Under the pieces are notes generated by a model, which was not told where the DNA came from, ran no database searches, and worked only from the letters and a program-made list of their open reading frames with translations. From Rhizobium leguminosarum bv. trifolii WSM1325 (lineage in GTDB: Bacteria; Pseudomonadota; Alphaproteobacteria; Rhizobiales; Rhizobiaceae), in assembly GCA_000023185.1 (NCBI GenBank), contig CP001624.1:62001-126000 (forward strand): a DNA stretch of 64,000 nt, in the 5' to 3' direction. The position numbers and the translations under genes were made by a program. Within the stretch, counting starts at the first letter, position 1. Each line of letters opens with the position of its first letter. Positions 56,568-64,000 of the stretch are shown piece after piece.

Positions 56568-57367
56568 CGCAGCCGCTGCTTTCGGTGAGGAACCTCACCA
56601 TCGATTATATCGGCGAGGAGAAGGATTTCCGCGCCGTCGACGACGTCAGCTTCGATGTCGCGCCCGGCGAGGTCTTCGGCCTTGCCGGCGAATCCGGCTG
56701 CGGCAAGAGCACCATCGCTTTTGCCATCAGCCGCCTGCACAAGCCGCCGGCGCTGATCCGCAAAGAGAGCCGCATCCTGCTCGACGGCCGCGACGTGCTC
56801 GGCCTCGACCGCCAGGCGCTCAGCGCGTTTCGCTGGCGCGAGGTTGCGATGGTGTTCCAGAGCGCCATGAACTCGCTGAACCCGGTGCTGCGCATCGAGA
56901 CGCAGTTCTACGACATGCTGCGCACCCACAAGGGCATGAGCCGTGCTGCAGCCCGCGAGCGCACCGCCGAGATGCTGACACTCGTCGATATCGCGCCGGA
57001 TCGCATGCGCGACTATCCGCACCAGTTTTCCGGCGGCATGCGCCAACGTATCGTCATCGCCATCTGCATGGCGCTCGATCCGAAACTCGTCGTCATGGAC
57101 GAACCGACGACAGCGCTCGACGTCGTCGTCCAGCGCGAAATCCTGCAGCGCATCAACGAACTGCGCCGCAGCTTCGGCTTTTCCGTGCTGTTCATCACCC
57201 ATGATCTCGGGCTGATGGTGCAATTCTGCGACCGTATCGGCATCATGCTCGCAGGCCAACTGGTGGAGCAGAACACGGCCGAGGCGATCTACAGGACGCC
57301 CAGGCATGACTACACGAAGAAGCTCTGGGCCTCCTTCCCCTCGCTGCATGGAGGAGTGCTGTTATGA
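56564..57367 (+). CDS. ABC importer ATPase, DppD/OppD family
   Basis: A 267-residue ATPase with Walker A GESGCGKST, signature FSGGMRQR, Walker B LVVMDEPTTALD and switch histidine in ITHDLGLM. It is short for DppD (often 320 or more) and lacks the C-terminal iron-sulfur extension found in some. Start is GTG at 56564 (GTGA overlap). This importer keeps its two ATPases as separate genes, unlike the other three Dpp systems here. Confidence 0.93.
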   Translation: MTQPLLSVRNLTIDYIGEEKDFRAVDDVSFDVAPGEVFGLAGESGCGKSTIAFAISRLHKPPALIRKESRILLDGRDVLGLDRQALSAFRWREVAMVFQSAMNSLNPVLRIETQFYDMLRTHKGMSRAAARERTAEMLTLVDIAPDRMRDYPHQFSGGMRQRIVIAICMALDPKLVVMDEPTTALDVVVQREILQRINELRRSFGFSVLFITHDLGLMVQFCDRIGIMLAGQLVEQNTAEAIYRTPRHDYTKKLWASFPSLHGGVLL

Positions 57368-58263
57368 CGGACGCCATTCTCGCACTCGACCAGGTGACGA
57401 AGACCTTCGGTCACGGCTCCGCGGCCGTGCATGCGGCGCGCGCCATCTCGTTTTCGCTGCATGCCGGCCGGGCACTGGCGCTGGTCGGCGAATCCGGCAG
57501 CGGCAAGACCACCTGCGCCCGCATGGCGATGCGCGAATATCTGCCGACATCGGGCCGGATTCTCTACAAGGGCCGGCCTGTCGAGGCGGCCAAATCCGCC
57601 GAGATCGCCCGCTACCGCCGCTCGGTGCAGATGATCTTCCAGGACCCCTTCGCTTCCCTCAACCCGGCCCACACCATCGCCCATCATCTCCGTCGGCCAC
57701 TGAAACTGCACCGCCCGGAGATCAAGGGGGCCGAGATCGACGCCGCGATCCGTGAACTGCTGCAGCGCGTCAGGCTCGATCCCGATCTCGTCGCGCCGAA
57801 ATATCCGCATGAGCTCTCCGGCGGCCAGCGCCAGCGCGTCAACATCGCGCGCGCCTTGGCCGTCAAGCCGGAGGTCATCGTCGCCGACGAACCGACCTCG
57901 ATGCTCGATGTGTCCGTCCGCCTCGGTGTGCTGAACCTGTTGAACGAAATGAAGCAGGAGATGAATCTCGGCTTGCTTTACATCACCCATGATATCGCCA
58001 CCGCCCGTTATGTCGCCGAGGACATCGCCGTGATGTATGCCGGCCAGATTGTCGAATGGGGCAGCGTCGCCAAGGTGATCGACAATCCGCTGCATCCCTA
58101 TACCCGTCTGCTGCTCTCGGCTGTACCCGATCCCGACGTCCGCTTCGACGACCCGAAGGCCCGGCTGAGGCCTGACGAGGTGGAGGACATTCGCCGCCGT
58201 TCGGCCGTGCCGCAGGACGACATCGTCGAATTCGAGCAGGATCATTTCATGCGGATGGTCTGA
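57364..58263 (+). CDS. ABC importer ATPase, DppF/OppF family
   Basis: A 299-residue ATPase with Walker A GESGSGKTT, signature LSGGQRQR, Walker B IVADEPTSMLD and ITHDIATARYVAED. ATGA overlaps the preceding ATPase stop. It is the last importer gene before the spermidine-synthase-like gene. Confidence 0.93.
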   Translation: MTDAILALDQVTKTFGHGSAAVHAARAISFSLHAGRALALVGESGSGKTTCARMAMREYLPTSGRILYKGRPVEAAKSAEIARYRRSVQMIFQDPFASLNPAHTIAHHLRRPLKLHRPEIKGAEIDAAIRELLQRVRLDPDLVAPKYPHELSGGQRQRVNIARALAVKPEVIVADEPTSMLDVSVRLGVLNLLNEMKQEMNLGLLYITHDIATARYVAEDIAVMYAGQIVEWGSVAKVIDNPLHPYTRLLLSAVPDPDVRFDDPKARLRPDEVEDIRRRSAVPQDDIVEFEQDHFMRMV

Positions 58264-58334
58264 GACCGGCCTTGCTGGCCTCGTCGCGTGCCTTATGCTA
58301 GGGGACGGTCCCTTTCATATGAGGCGAAGCCGTC

Positions 58335-59015
58335 ATGCTGCCCTGGATCCAGCTCGATTCCGCGACCATTCCCGGTGAAAACGGCGAATTACGGCTGAAG
58401 CAGCGCGGCAGCGAATTTTCGATCATGCTTGGCGCCAACGAGCTGATGAACAGCCGTCTCAGCGGCTCGGAGGAAGCGCTGGCGACCCTGTCCTGGGATC
58501 GGATCAAGTCGCACCCGAAGCCGCGGATCTTGATCGGCGGGCTCGGCATGGGTTTCACCCTGCGCGCCGCTCTTGCCGTCCTTCCCGAAGCTGCCGGCGT
58601 CATCGTCGCCGAACTGGTGCCGGCCGTGATCGCCTGGGCCCGCGGGCCGATGGCCGAGGTCTTCAAAGGCTGTCTCGACGATCGGCGCGTCGGCATCCAT
58701 CAGGGCGATGTCGGCGAGGCGATCCGCGCCGGCAAGGCTGCCTATGACGCCATTCTGCTCGATGTCGATAACGGCCCTGACGGCCTGACCCGCAAATCCA
58801 ACGACCGGCTCTACGATTTTGCCGGCCTTCGCGCCGCCAGCGACGCGCTGCGCCCCGGCGGTGTGCTCGCCGTCTGGTCGTCCGGTCCGGACCCCGATTT
58901 CACCCGGCGTCTCAAGGGCAGCGGGTTTGCCGTCGATGCGGTCAACACGCGCGCCAACGGCAAACGCGGCGGCGCCCGCCACGTCATCTGGCTGGCCGTC
59001 AAACCGGTGAAATGA
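58335..59015 (+). CDS. Spermidine-synthase-like methyltransferase-fold protein
   Basis: A 226-residue Rossmann protein with a spermidine-synthase-type core: ILIGGLGMGFTLRAAL (nucleotide loop), VIVAELVPAVIAWARGP, and YDAILLDVDNGPDGL. It is shorter than true spermidine synthase and lacks the N-terminal beta domain of full size. The reaction is unknown. It lies 71 bases after the Opp operon on the same strand and ends three bases from the convergent aldolase gene. Confidence 0.8.
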   Translation: MLPWIQLDSATIPGENGELRLKQRGSEFSIMLGANELMNSRLSGSEEALATLSWDRIKSHPKPRILIGGLGMGFTLRAALAVLPEAAGVIVAELVPAVIAWARGPMAEVFKGCLDDRRVGIHQGDVGEAIRAGKAAYDAILLDVDNGPDGLTRKSNDRLYDFAGLRAASDALRPGGVLAVWSSGPDPDFTRRLKGSGFAVDAVNTRANGKRGGARHVIWLAVKPVK

Positions 59016-59018
59016 CGC

Positions 59019-59810
59019 TCAAGCCGAAGCGATCCTGCGGGCGGCATTGATGGCGCGGCGGGCGCCGGAGCGCAGCTGCGCTGTCTCGGCACCGGCAATG
59101 ACCAGATCGAAACCGAACTTCAGCAGTTCACCGGCCCGCTCGCCGTCGCCGGCGAAGGCGCAGGCGACTTTGCCATGGGCGCGGCAGCGTGAAACCGCAT
59201 GCTGCATGGCGCTGTCGATCTCGGCGGCGTTCGGCGCCACCTGGTCGCCGTTCGAGAGTGCGATCGAAAGGTCGGAAGGGCCGATGAAAATGCCATCGAT
59301 ACCGGCAACGCCAAGGATGTCGTCAATCGCCTCGAGGGCTGCCCGGGTCTCGATCATGGCAATGGCGACGGTAAGCGCATTGGCGTTCTTCAGATAATCA
59401 TCGGCCGACAGGCCTGTATGGTTGAGCGCCAGCGACGGTCCCCAGCTGCGTTCCCCGAGAGGCGGGTATTTGGTGGCCTTGACGAAGGCTTGCGCGTCTT
59501 CGGCCGAATTGATCATCGGCGCGATGATGCCGGAGGCGCCGGCATCGAGCAGGCGCGAGGCGGACGCGAAATCACCGACCGGTATGCGCGCCAGCGCCGG
59601 CTTGCCGGCAAGCCGAACCTGGGCAACGGCGTTCGCGGCCGAGGGCATGTCCCACATGCCGTGCTGCATATCCAGCACGATGGCGTCGAAGGCCTCCTGC
59701 GCCAGGTGATTGGCGAGCGTGGCGTCGGGAATACCGATCCAGGCGGAGATCATGCCGCCTCGGTGGTGCCTGATCCGGTCCGCAAAGCCGTCGATTTCAG
59801 CTGCGCTCAT
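59019..59810 (-). CDS. HpcH/HpaI family aldolase
   Basis: A 263-residue class II aldolase of the HpcH/HpaI group (2-keto-3-deoxy acid or 4-hydroxy-2-ketoheptanedioate aldolases). Markers are FDAIVLDMQHGMWD, ARIPVGD, GIIAPMINSAEDA, AMIETRAALEAIDDI with the metal-binding glutamate, and GIFIGPSDLSIAL. It is a single gene; start MSAAEIDGFADRI has GAGGAGAA upstream. Substrate not deducible. Confidence 0.88.
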   Translation of the reverse strand: MSAAEIDGFADRIRHHRGGMISAWIGIPDATLANHLAQEAFDAIVLDMQHGMWDMPSAANAVAQVRLAGKPALARIPVGDFASASRLLDAGASGIIAPMINSAEDAQAFVKATKYPPLGERSWGPSLALNHTGLSADDYLKNANALTVAIAMIETRAALEAIDDILGVAGIDGIFIGPSDLSIALSNGDQVAPNAAEIDSAMQHAVSRCRAHGKVACAFAGDGERAGELLKFGFDLVIAGAETAQLRSGARRAINAARRIASA

Positions 59811-59909
59811 GCCATTCTCCTCAATTCGACAGGCCGCCAGCGGCCAGATATTTCACCTCGAGGAACTCTTCAATGTCGAATTCCCTCAAAGCTATGCACG
59901 GTTGCCGGC

Positions 59910-60113
59910 TTATCCTCTCCGGCGCAGCCGTGAAATAATGACCGTCACGGCAATCCCCGCCGCAGCCATGACGCCTCCCCAGAGGATCCAGATGCTTTGA
60001 TTGATCATGAAACTGGACGCGGGATAGGGAAAATAACCGCTTCCCTGGGCGATCCAGATCAGCCCGAGGAGGATCAGGAGCAGTCCAACGACGTATCCGA
60101 CGGTTCGCAACAT
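59910..60113 (-). CDS. Small two-helix membrane protein
   Basis: A 67-residue protein with two transmembrane helices separated by QGSGYFPYPASSFMIN. This pattern is common in short proteobacterial membrane proteins of unknown function. The start MLRTVGYVVGLLLILLGL at 60111-60113 is clear; the longer open frame above it is basic and non-hydrophobic. It ends with a cluster of arginines (SRLRRRG). Confidence 0.75.
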   Translation of the reverse strand: MLRTVGYVVGLLLILLGLIWIAQGSGYFPYPASSFMINQSIWILWGGVMAAAGIAVTVIISRLRRRG

Positions 60114-60234
60114 GCTTCGGCCCTTCCCTATGAATCGATGCCACAATGTCGATCGGCATCGGTCATGACAAGGCTTCTCTCCTTGAGCGCGAACATATTC
60201 CCGATGCAATGACGCGCCAGCCTCCGTCCGAATG

Positions 60235-61137
60235 TCATGTCCTGCCGACTTCATCCACCAGCCAGGTGCTGAGCCTCTCGCTATCAACATTTGCCGATCG
60301 CGGCGGTATCAGCCAGTAACCGCGGTCCCAGGCCTCGAGCGGCGGCCCGGCTTCCACCAGCATATGTGTGGAGAGAAGCGTATCGACCAGCCCCATCCAG
60401 CCGATCGCCACGCCCTGTTCGCTGAGAGCGGCCTGGACGACCAGCGAGTAGGTGTTGAAACTGACATCACCGCGGCCGGCATGGAGATCGCGAGTAACGG
60501 AGAATTCGGCAAGATAACTTCGCCAATCGAACCAGGGCGATGGCATCGGCGAGTCGAGATGAATCAGGATCGCCTTGGCAAGCTGCTGCGGTTCGTCGAA
60601 CGGACCGTTGCGATCGAGAAAGCCTCGCGTGCAGACGGGCACGACCTTTTCCTGCAGCAGAAGCGATCCGATGGCGCCGAATTCCGCTTTGGTGCCGAAA
60701 ACCACCACCACATCCGCGTCGTCACGAAAGCCGGGTTCAAGCCTTTGGGTCGCGACGATCTGTATATCCGTTTCGGGGTGAAGCAGGCGAAAGCCGTGCA
60801 TGCGCGGGATCAGCCAAAGCGCTGAAAAGGCATAGTCGGTTCTCAGCCTGACCACCGGCCTTTGAGCCTCAGTGCGGAAACTGCGCGCCAGGGCATCGAT
60901 ATCACCGACCGTCTTGGCGGCGACCTGGAAAAGCCGCTCTCCCTCCGCGGTCAACTCGACGCCGCGGTGCTGGCGGCGCAGCAGGGCGACGCCGAACTGC
61001 TCTTCCAGCCGCCGAATCTGATAACTGACAGCAGGCTGCGTAAGACCGAGACCTGCCGCCGCGGCCGAAAAGCTGCCGAGCCTTGCGACCTCCGTAAAGA
61101 TGCGCATCCATCCCAGCTCAGGCCGGCGGTCTGGCAT
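60235..61137 (-). CDS. LysR-family regulator of choline-sulfate use
   Basis: A 300-residue LysR regulator of the GcvA-like branch. DNA-binding region: WMRIFTEVARLGSFSAAAAGLGLTQPAVSYQIRRLEEQFGVALL. It is divergent from the choline sulfatase gene, the arrangement of the choline-sulfate-utilisation regulator (TIGR03418) seen beside betC in many bacteria. It probably activates betC in response to choline sulfate or choline. The intergenic region carries a perfect inverted repeat. Confidence 0.87.
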   Translation of the reverse strand: MPDRRPELGWMRIFTEVARLGSFSAAAAGLGLTQPAVSYQIRRLEEQFGVALLRRQHRGVELTAEGERLFQVAAKTVGDIDALARSFRTEAQRPVVRLRTDYAFSALWLIPRMHGFRLLHPETDIQIVATQRLEPGFRDDADVVVVFGTKAEFGAIGSLLLQEKVVPVCTRGFLDRNGPFDEPQQLAKAILIHLDSPMPSPWFDWRSYLAEFSVTRDLHAGRGDVSFNTYSLVVQAALSEQGVAIGWMGLVDTLLSTHMLVEAGPPLEAWDRGYWLIPPRSANVDSERLSTWLVDEVGRT

Positions 61138-61164
61138 AAAAATTCCTTTTGGCAGCCATCGAAA

Positions 61165-61199
61165 AAAGCCAGCTTTACAGGCACTATGATACTGGCTTT
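61165..61199. promoter_or_regulatory. Inverted repeat in the LysR/betC divergent promoter
   Basis: aaagccag (61165-61172) and ctggcttt (61192-61199) form a perfect eight-base inverted repeat 19 bases apart, in the 142-base gap between divergent LysR and choline sulfatase genes. A likely site for the LysR protein. Confidence 0.5.
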
Positions 61200-61279
61200 G
61201 ATAAGATCTGCAAATAGCAAGGGATGTCCCCTTCCAGCAAGATCGTCCCGGCCTTTGAGACCATAGGAGACAATGTCAC

Positions 61280-62788
61280 ATGGCGCATCCGAATATCCTC
61301 ATCCTAATGGTCGATCAGTTGAATGGCACTTTCTTTCCCGATGGCCCCGCCGATTTTTTGCATACGCCGCATCTGAAATCATTGGCGGAGCGCTCCGTAC
61401 GTTTCACCAACGCCTATACGGCAAGCCCGCTCTGCGCACCGGCGCGAGCCTCCTTCATGTCCGGGCAGTTGCCGAGCCGAACCCGCGTCTATGACAATGC
61501 GGCGGAGTTTGCCTCCGACATTCCGACCTATGCGCATCATCTGCGCGCTGCCGGATACCAGACGGCGCTGTCCGGCAAGATGCACTTCGTCGGCCCCGAC
61601 CAGTTGCATGGCTTCGAGGAGCGCCTGACGACGGACATCTACCCGGCCGACTTCGGCTGGACGCCCGATTATGGCAAGCCCGGCGAGCGCATAGACTGGT
61701 GGTATCACAATCTGGGTTCGGTCACCGGCGCCGGCATTGCCGAAATCACCAACCAGATGGAATATGACGACGAGGTCGCCTACCATGCCACCCGCAAGTT
61801 GTTCGATCTCTCGCGCGGCCATGACGAGCGCCCTTGGTGCCTGACCGTCAGTTTCACCCATCCGCACGATCCCTATGTTGCGCGCCGCAAATTCTGGGAC
61901 CTCTATGAGGATTGCCCGGCACTCGACCCTTCGGTTGCGCCGATTGCCTTCGAGCGGCAGGACCCGCATTCGCAGCGTCTGATGAAAGCCTGCGATCACG
62001 ACGCCTTCGACATCAGCGATGAGCAGGTCAGGCGGGCAAGGCGCGGCTATTTCGCCAATATTTCCTATGTCGACGAGAAGATCGGCGACATTCTCGGCGT
62101 CCTCGAACGGAGCCGCATGGCTGAAAACACGATCATCCTCTTTGCCTCCGACCATGGCGACATGCTCGGTGATCGCGGCCTCTGGTTCAAGATGAACTTC
62201 TTCGAAGGATCGGCCCGAGTTCCACTGATGATCGCAGCACCCGGCTGGAAGCCCAGACGGATCGACCAGCCTGTCTCCACACTCGACGTGACGCCGACGC
62301 TGGCGGGTCTTGCCGGGATCGATATCGCCTCGCTGAAGCCGTGGACCGAGGGCGAGGATCTCGCAGCACTTGCCGAAGGCACCGGCAGCCGCAGCCCGGT
62401 GCCGATGGAATATGCCGCAGAGGGTTCCGAGGCGCCGCTCGTCTGCATCCGAGACGGACGATACAAGATCTCGCTCTGCGAGAAGGATCCGCCGATGCTG
62501 TTTAATCTCGAGGCCGATCCGCAAGAACTCGACAATCTGGCGGCCGACCCGGCCCATGCCGAGATCTTGGCAAGGCTTGTCGAACAGGCCGGCCGGCGCT
62601 GGAACCTTTCCGATTTCGATGCAGCCGTCCGCGAAAGCCAGGCGCGCCGCTGGGTGGTCTATGCGGCACTACGCAACGGGGCCTATTATCCATGGGACTA
62701 CCAGCCGCTGCAGAAAGCCTCGGAACGCTACATGCGCAATCACATGGATCTGAACGTGCTGGAGGAAAACCAAAGGTTCCCGCGCTAG
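61280..62788 (+). CDS. betC: Choline-sulfatase
   Basis: A 502-residue type I sulfatase that splits choline-O-sulfate into choline and sulfate, feeding glycine-betaine synthesis. The formylglycine motif is C52-A-P-A-R56 (CxP[A/S]R), followed by ASFMSGQLPSR. Metal and substrate segments include ILMVDQLN, KMHFVGPDQLHGF and FASDHGDMLGDRG. The C-terminal tail (SERYMRNHMDL, NVLEENQRFPR) is of the choline-sulfatase kind. Divergent LysR regulator supports the call. The stop codon lies at the edge of a palindromic repeat that can end transcription. Confidence 0.93.
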   Translation: MAHPNILILMVDQLNGTFFPDGPADFLHTPHLKSLAERSVRFTNAYTASPLCAPARASFMSGQLPSRTRVYDNAAEFASDIPTYAHHLRAAGYQTALSGKMHFVGPDQLHGFEERLTTDIYPADFGWTPDYGKPGERIDWWYHNLGSVTGAGIAEITNQMEYDDEVAYHATRKLFDLSRGHDERPWCLTVSFTHPHDPYVARRKFWDLYEDCPALDPSVAPIAFERQDPHSQRLMKACDHDAFDISDEQVRRARRGYFANISYVDEKIGDILGVLERSRMAENTIILFASDHGDMLGDRGLWFKMNFFEGSARVPLMIAAPGWKPRRIDQPVSTLDVTPTLAGLAGIDIASLKPWTEGEDLAALAEGTGSRSPVPMEYAAEGSEAPLVCIRDGRYKISLCEKDPPMLFNLEADPQELDNLAADPAHAEILARLVEQAGRRWNLSDFDAAVRESQARRWVVYAALRNGAYYPWDYQPLQKASERYMRNHMDLNVLEENQRFPR

Positions 62789-62837
62789 AACAGGATGATT
62801 TTAGGCCGGGTCGGCCCAAAATTCTGAATCCTGTTCT
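62787..62837. repeat. Rhizobial palindromic repeat 1
   Basis: agaacagga (62787-62795) pairs with tcctgttct (62829-62837); inside, attttaggcc pairs with ggcccaaaat with one G-T. It overlaps the last bases of the choline sulfatase stop codon and forms a long hairpin on either strand. This word is dispersed in Rhizobium genomes. Confidence 0.75.
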
Positions 62838-62850
62838 ACATTATCTAGTT

Positions 62851-62900
62851 AGAGCATGATGGCGTCCGAAAACCGCTCACACTTTTCGCCATCATGCTCT
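62851..62900. repeat. Rhizobial palindromic repeat 2
   Basis: A perfect fourteen-pair stem, agagcatgatggcg (62851-62864) with cgccatcatgctct (62887-62900), encloses 22 bases. It lies between the convergent choline sulfatase and isomerase genes, next to repeat 1, so the two probably insert or spread as a unit and act as a two-way terminator. Confidence 0.8.
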
Positions 62901-62926
62901 GGGAATGAGAAAGAAGTGCTTCTGAT

Positions 62927-63787
62927 TTAAGCCGTCTTGCGCGCCGGCGCCTCGCGCAGGAAATCCTCGATGAACGTCCTTTGCAGCAGGATGCCGTCCC
63001 ATTCATCGGGGAAGAAGGGCGAGTCGTAGATCAGCGTGAAGGGGCCGGCATAACCGGCCTTCTCGCACATCTCCAGGCAGGTGCGGTAATCCTCGGCATC
63101 GAGACCGGCAACGCCGTAGTCGGCCTTGGCATGGCAGATTTCCGCCCGGCCCATGATATCGGCAAGGCCCTGATATTTCGCTGGCGCCGCCCAGTTGCCG
63201 AGGTCGCCGTTAAGGCCGACCTTGCCGTCCAACCGGTCTAGCAGCCAGTTCATTTCGACCGCCGACGGCAGAAGGTCGAACCAGTTCTCGACGACGACGC
63301 GCACACCGCTGCCTTCCGCCTTTTCCGCTAACCAGTTCAGATGATGGGCCGCGCGGGTAAGATTTTCCTCCGTCGGCTTCTGCTTGCCGGCAATGACGCG
63401 CATCCTCTCAGCCCCGAGGGCTGCGGCGATGTCGATCCACTCCGCCATCCACTTGACGTCGCGTTCGGCGGTCTCCGGATGGCTCGGATCACCGTCCTCG
63501 ACGAGCAGCGTCTGGAACAGCACGTTCGAGGTCGCCATCGCATCGCGAAATTCGCTTATATAGGCGGCGTCGAGGCTCGGCAGATGGAAGGAACAGACCT
63601 CCAGCCGGTTGACGCCGCGTGCCGCAAGCGCCGCCGGAACATCGATCAACGCCGCAGCACCGGGACCATAGGGTTCCTTAGGCGCGGCACTTTTGTCGGG
63701 ATCGGGGCTATAGGCATAAACGGCGCCAAGCAGCCGATGCAGCGACCATGTCGAAACCGCGAAACGTCCGTTTTGCAAAACCTGCAC
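62927..63787 (-). CDS. Sugar phosphate isomerase/epimerase (TIM-barrel) protein
   Basis: A 286-residue TIM-barrel protein of the AP-endonuclease-2/xylose-isomerase-like family. Typical segments are NRLEVCSFHLPSLD, GAERMRVIAGKQKP, VRVVVENWFDLLPSA and VGLNGDLGNWA, giving probable metal ligands Glu and Asp. Family members isomerise or epimerise sugars or cyclitols. Its start has GGAGG upstream; the downstream neighbour on the minus strand is not in an obvious operon with it (66 bases from the partial amidase). Confidence 0.82.
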   Translation of the reverse strand: MQVLQNGRFAVSTWSLHRLLGAVYAYSPDPDKSAAPKEPYGPGAAALIDVPAALAARGVNRLEVCSFHLPSLDAAYISEFRDAMATSNVLFQTLLVEDGDPSHPETAERDVKWMAEWIDIAAALGAERMRVIAGKQKPTEENLTRAAHHLNWLAEKAEGSGVRVVVENWFDLLPSAVEMNWLLDRLDGKVGLNGDLGNWAAPAKYQGLADIMGRAEICHAKADYGVAGLDAEDYRTCLEMCEKAGYAGPFTLIYDSPFFPDEWDGILLQRTFIEDFLREAPARKTA

Positions 63788-63853
63788 TTGCTTTCCTCCA
63801 GCATCTCCTCATGCCATCAATGGCAACTAAATCCCGGCGGTTCAATTGCCAAT

Positions 63854-64000
63854 TCAGGCAAAATCGTCGCGGATGATCGGCTCGGCGGCAAGGGCAATCC
63901 CCAGCAGCGCCTCATCGCGATGGGTGGTGGCCGAAAGCAGCAATCCAACAGGCATGCCAGCCTCGCCGGTGCCGCAGGGAATGGAAACGCCGCACCAGTC
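63854..64000 (-). CDS. Amidase-signature family protein, C-terminal fragment
   Basis: The last 48 codons and stop of a gene that begins beyond the right edge. The frame reads GVSIPCGTGEAGMPVGLLLSATTHRDEALLGIALAAE, which matches the closing segment of amidase-signature enzymes (usually ...SIPCG...GLPVGLQL). The Ser-Ser-Lys site lies outside the window. Substrate unknown. Confidence 0.75.
   Translation of the reverse strand, partial: DWCGVSIPCGTGEAGMPVGLLLSATTHRDEALLGIALAAEPIIRDDFA

Overview
The window looks like a piece of a Rhizobium-type alphaproteobacterial replicon (R. leguminosarum/R. etli-like). The evidence is the high GC, the very tight operons with ATGA, GTGA and TGATG overlaps, the many ABC importers, a RIME-type palindrome pair (45905-46007), two long rhizobial palindromic repeats (62787-62900), an EcfG-type promoter and a betC/LysR choline-sulfate pair. 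No replication, partition, tRNA, rRNA, insertion sequence, phage or CRISPR signal was found, so chromosome versus plasmid cannot be decided.

Layout. 1-2100 (minus): a sugar importer permease pair (second one cut by the edge) with a Gfo/Idh/MocA oxidoreductase. 2433-3320: a dienelactone-hydrolase-like enzyme. 3386-14292: a catabolic island with a PrpD-like enzyme, two tandem paralogous LysR regulators, a Dpp-type importer, a cytosolic class-A-beta-lactamase-fold hydrolase and an AbgB-like M20 amidohydrolase. 14437-22916: an amide-utilisation operon of AmiC-type sensor, AmiR/ANTAR antiterminator, nitrilase-family amidase, LIV/Fmd-type importer with a permease-ATPase fusion, and an amidase-signature enzyme. 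23033-31552: mostly single or paired housekeeping and stress genes (paired DMT half-transporters, Mug-type DNA glycosylase, MOSC-ferredoxin-reductase fusion, pirin, cupin, TIGR02587/TIGR02588 pair, DUF1206, GNAT). 31572-39707 (minus): a Dpp importer with RidA, a SelA-like PLP enzyme and, nearby, ureidoglycine aminohydrolase. 39930-40514: a DUF1349 protein. 40738-48684: a second AmiC/AmiR module, here in front of a Dpp importer and a formamidase/acetamidase. 48833-51216: TPP riboswitch and thiMED. 51437-59015: GNAT, a NagZ-like GH3 enzyme, an Opp-type importer and a spermidine-synthase-like protein. 59019-64000: HpcH/HpaI aldolase, a small membrane protein, the choline sulfatase/LysR pair, a sugar-phosphate-isomerase-like protein and the end of an amidase.

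How it works together. The theme is scavenging of nitrogenous solutes: five complete ABC importers, each with at least one hydrolase or amino-compound enzyme in the same transcription unit. The most interesting regulation is RNA-based. Before the nitrilase gene the leader shows two abutting hexaloop hairpins (16275-16306) followed by an intrinsic terminator (16328-16367), the expected target of the ANTAR protein encoded just upstream. A second leader before the other amiC-like gene has a hexaloop hairpin that overlaps, and so excludes, a strong terminator (40666-40723). All five complete importers also have a stem-loop after the binding-protein gene, although the hairpins are unrelated in sequence. 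The two LysR genes lie beside two promoter regions that share a CGCA-N6-TGCGG dyad.

All functional calls come from reading translated sequence and motifs; no database search was possible.
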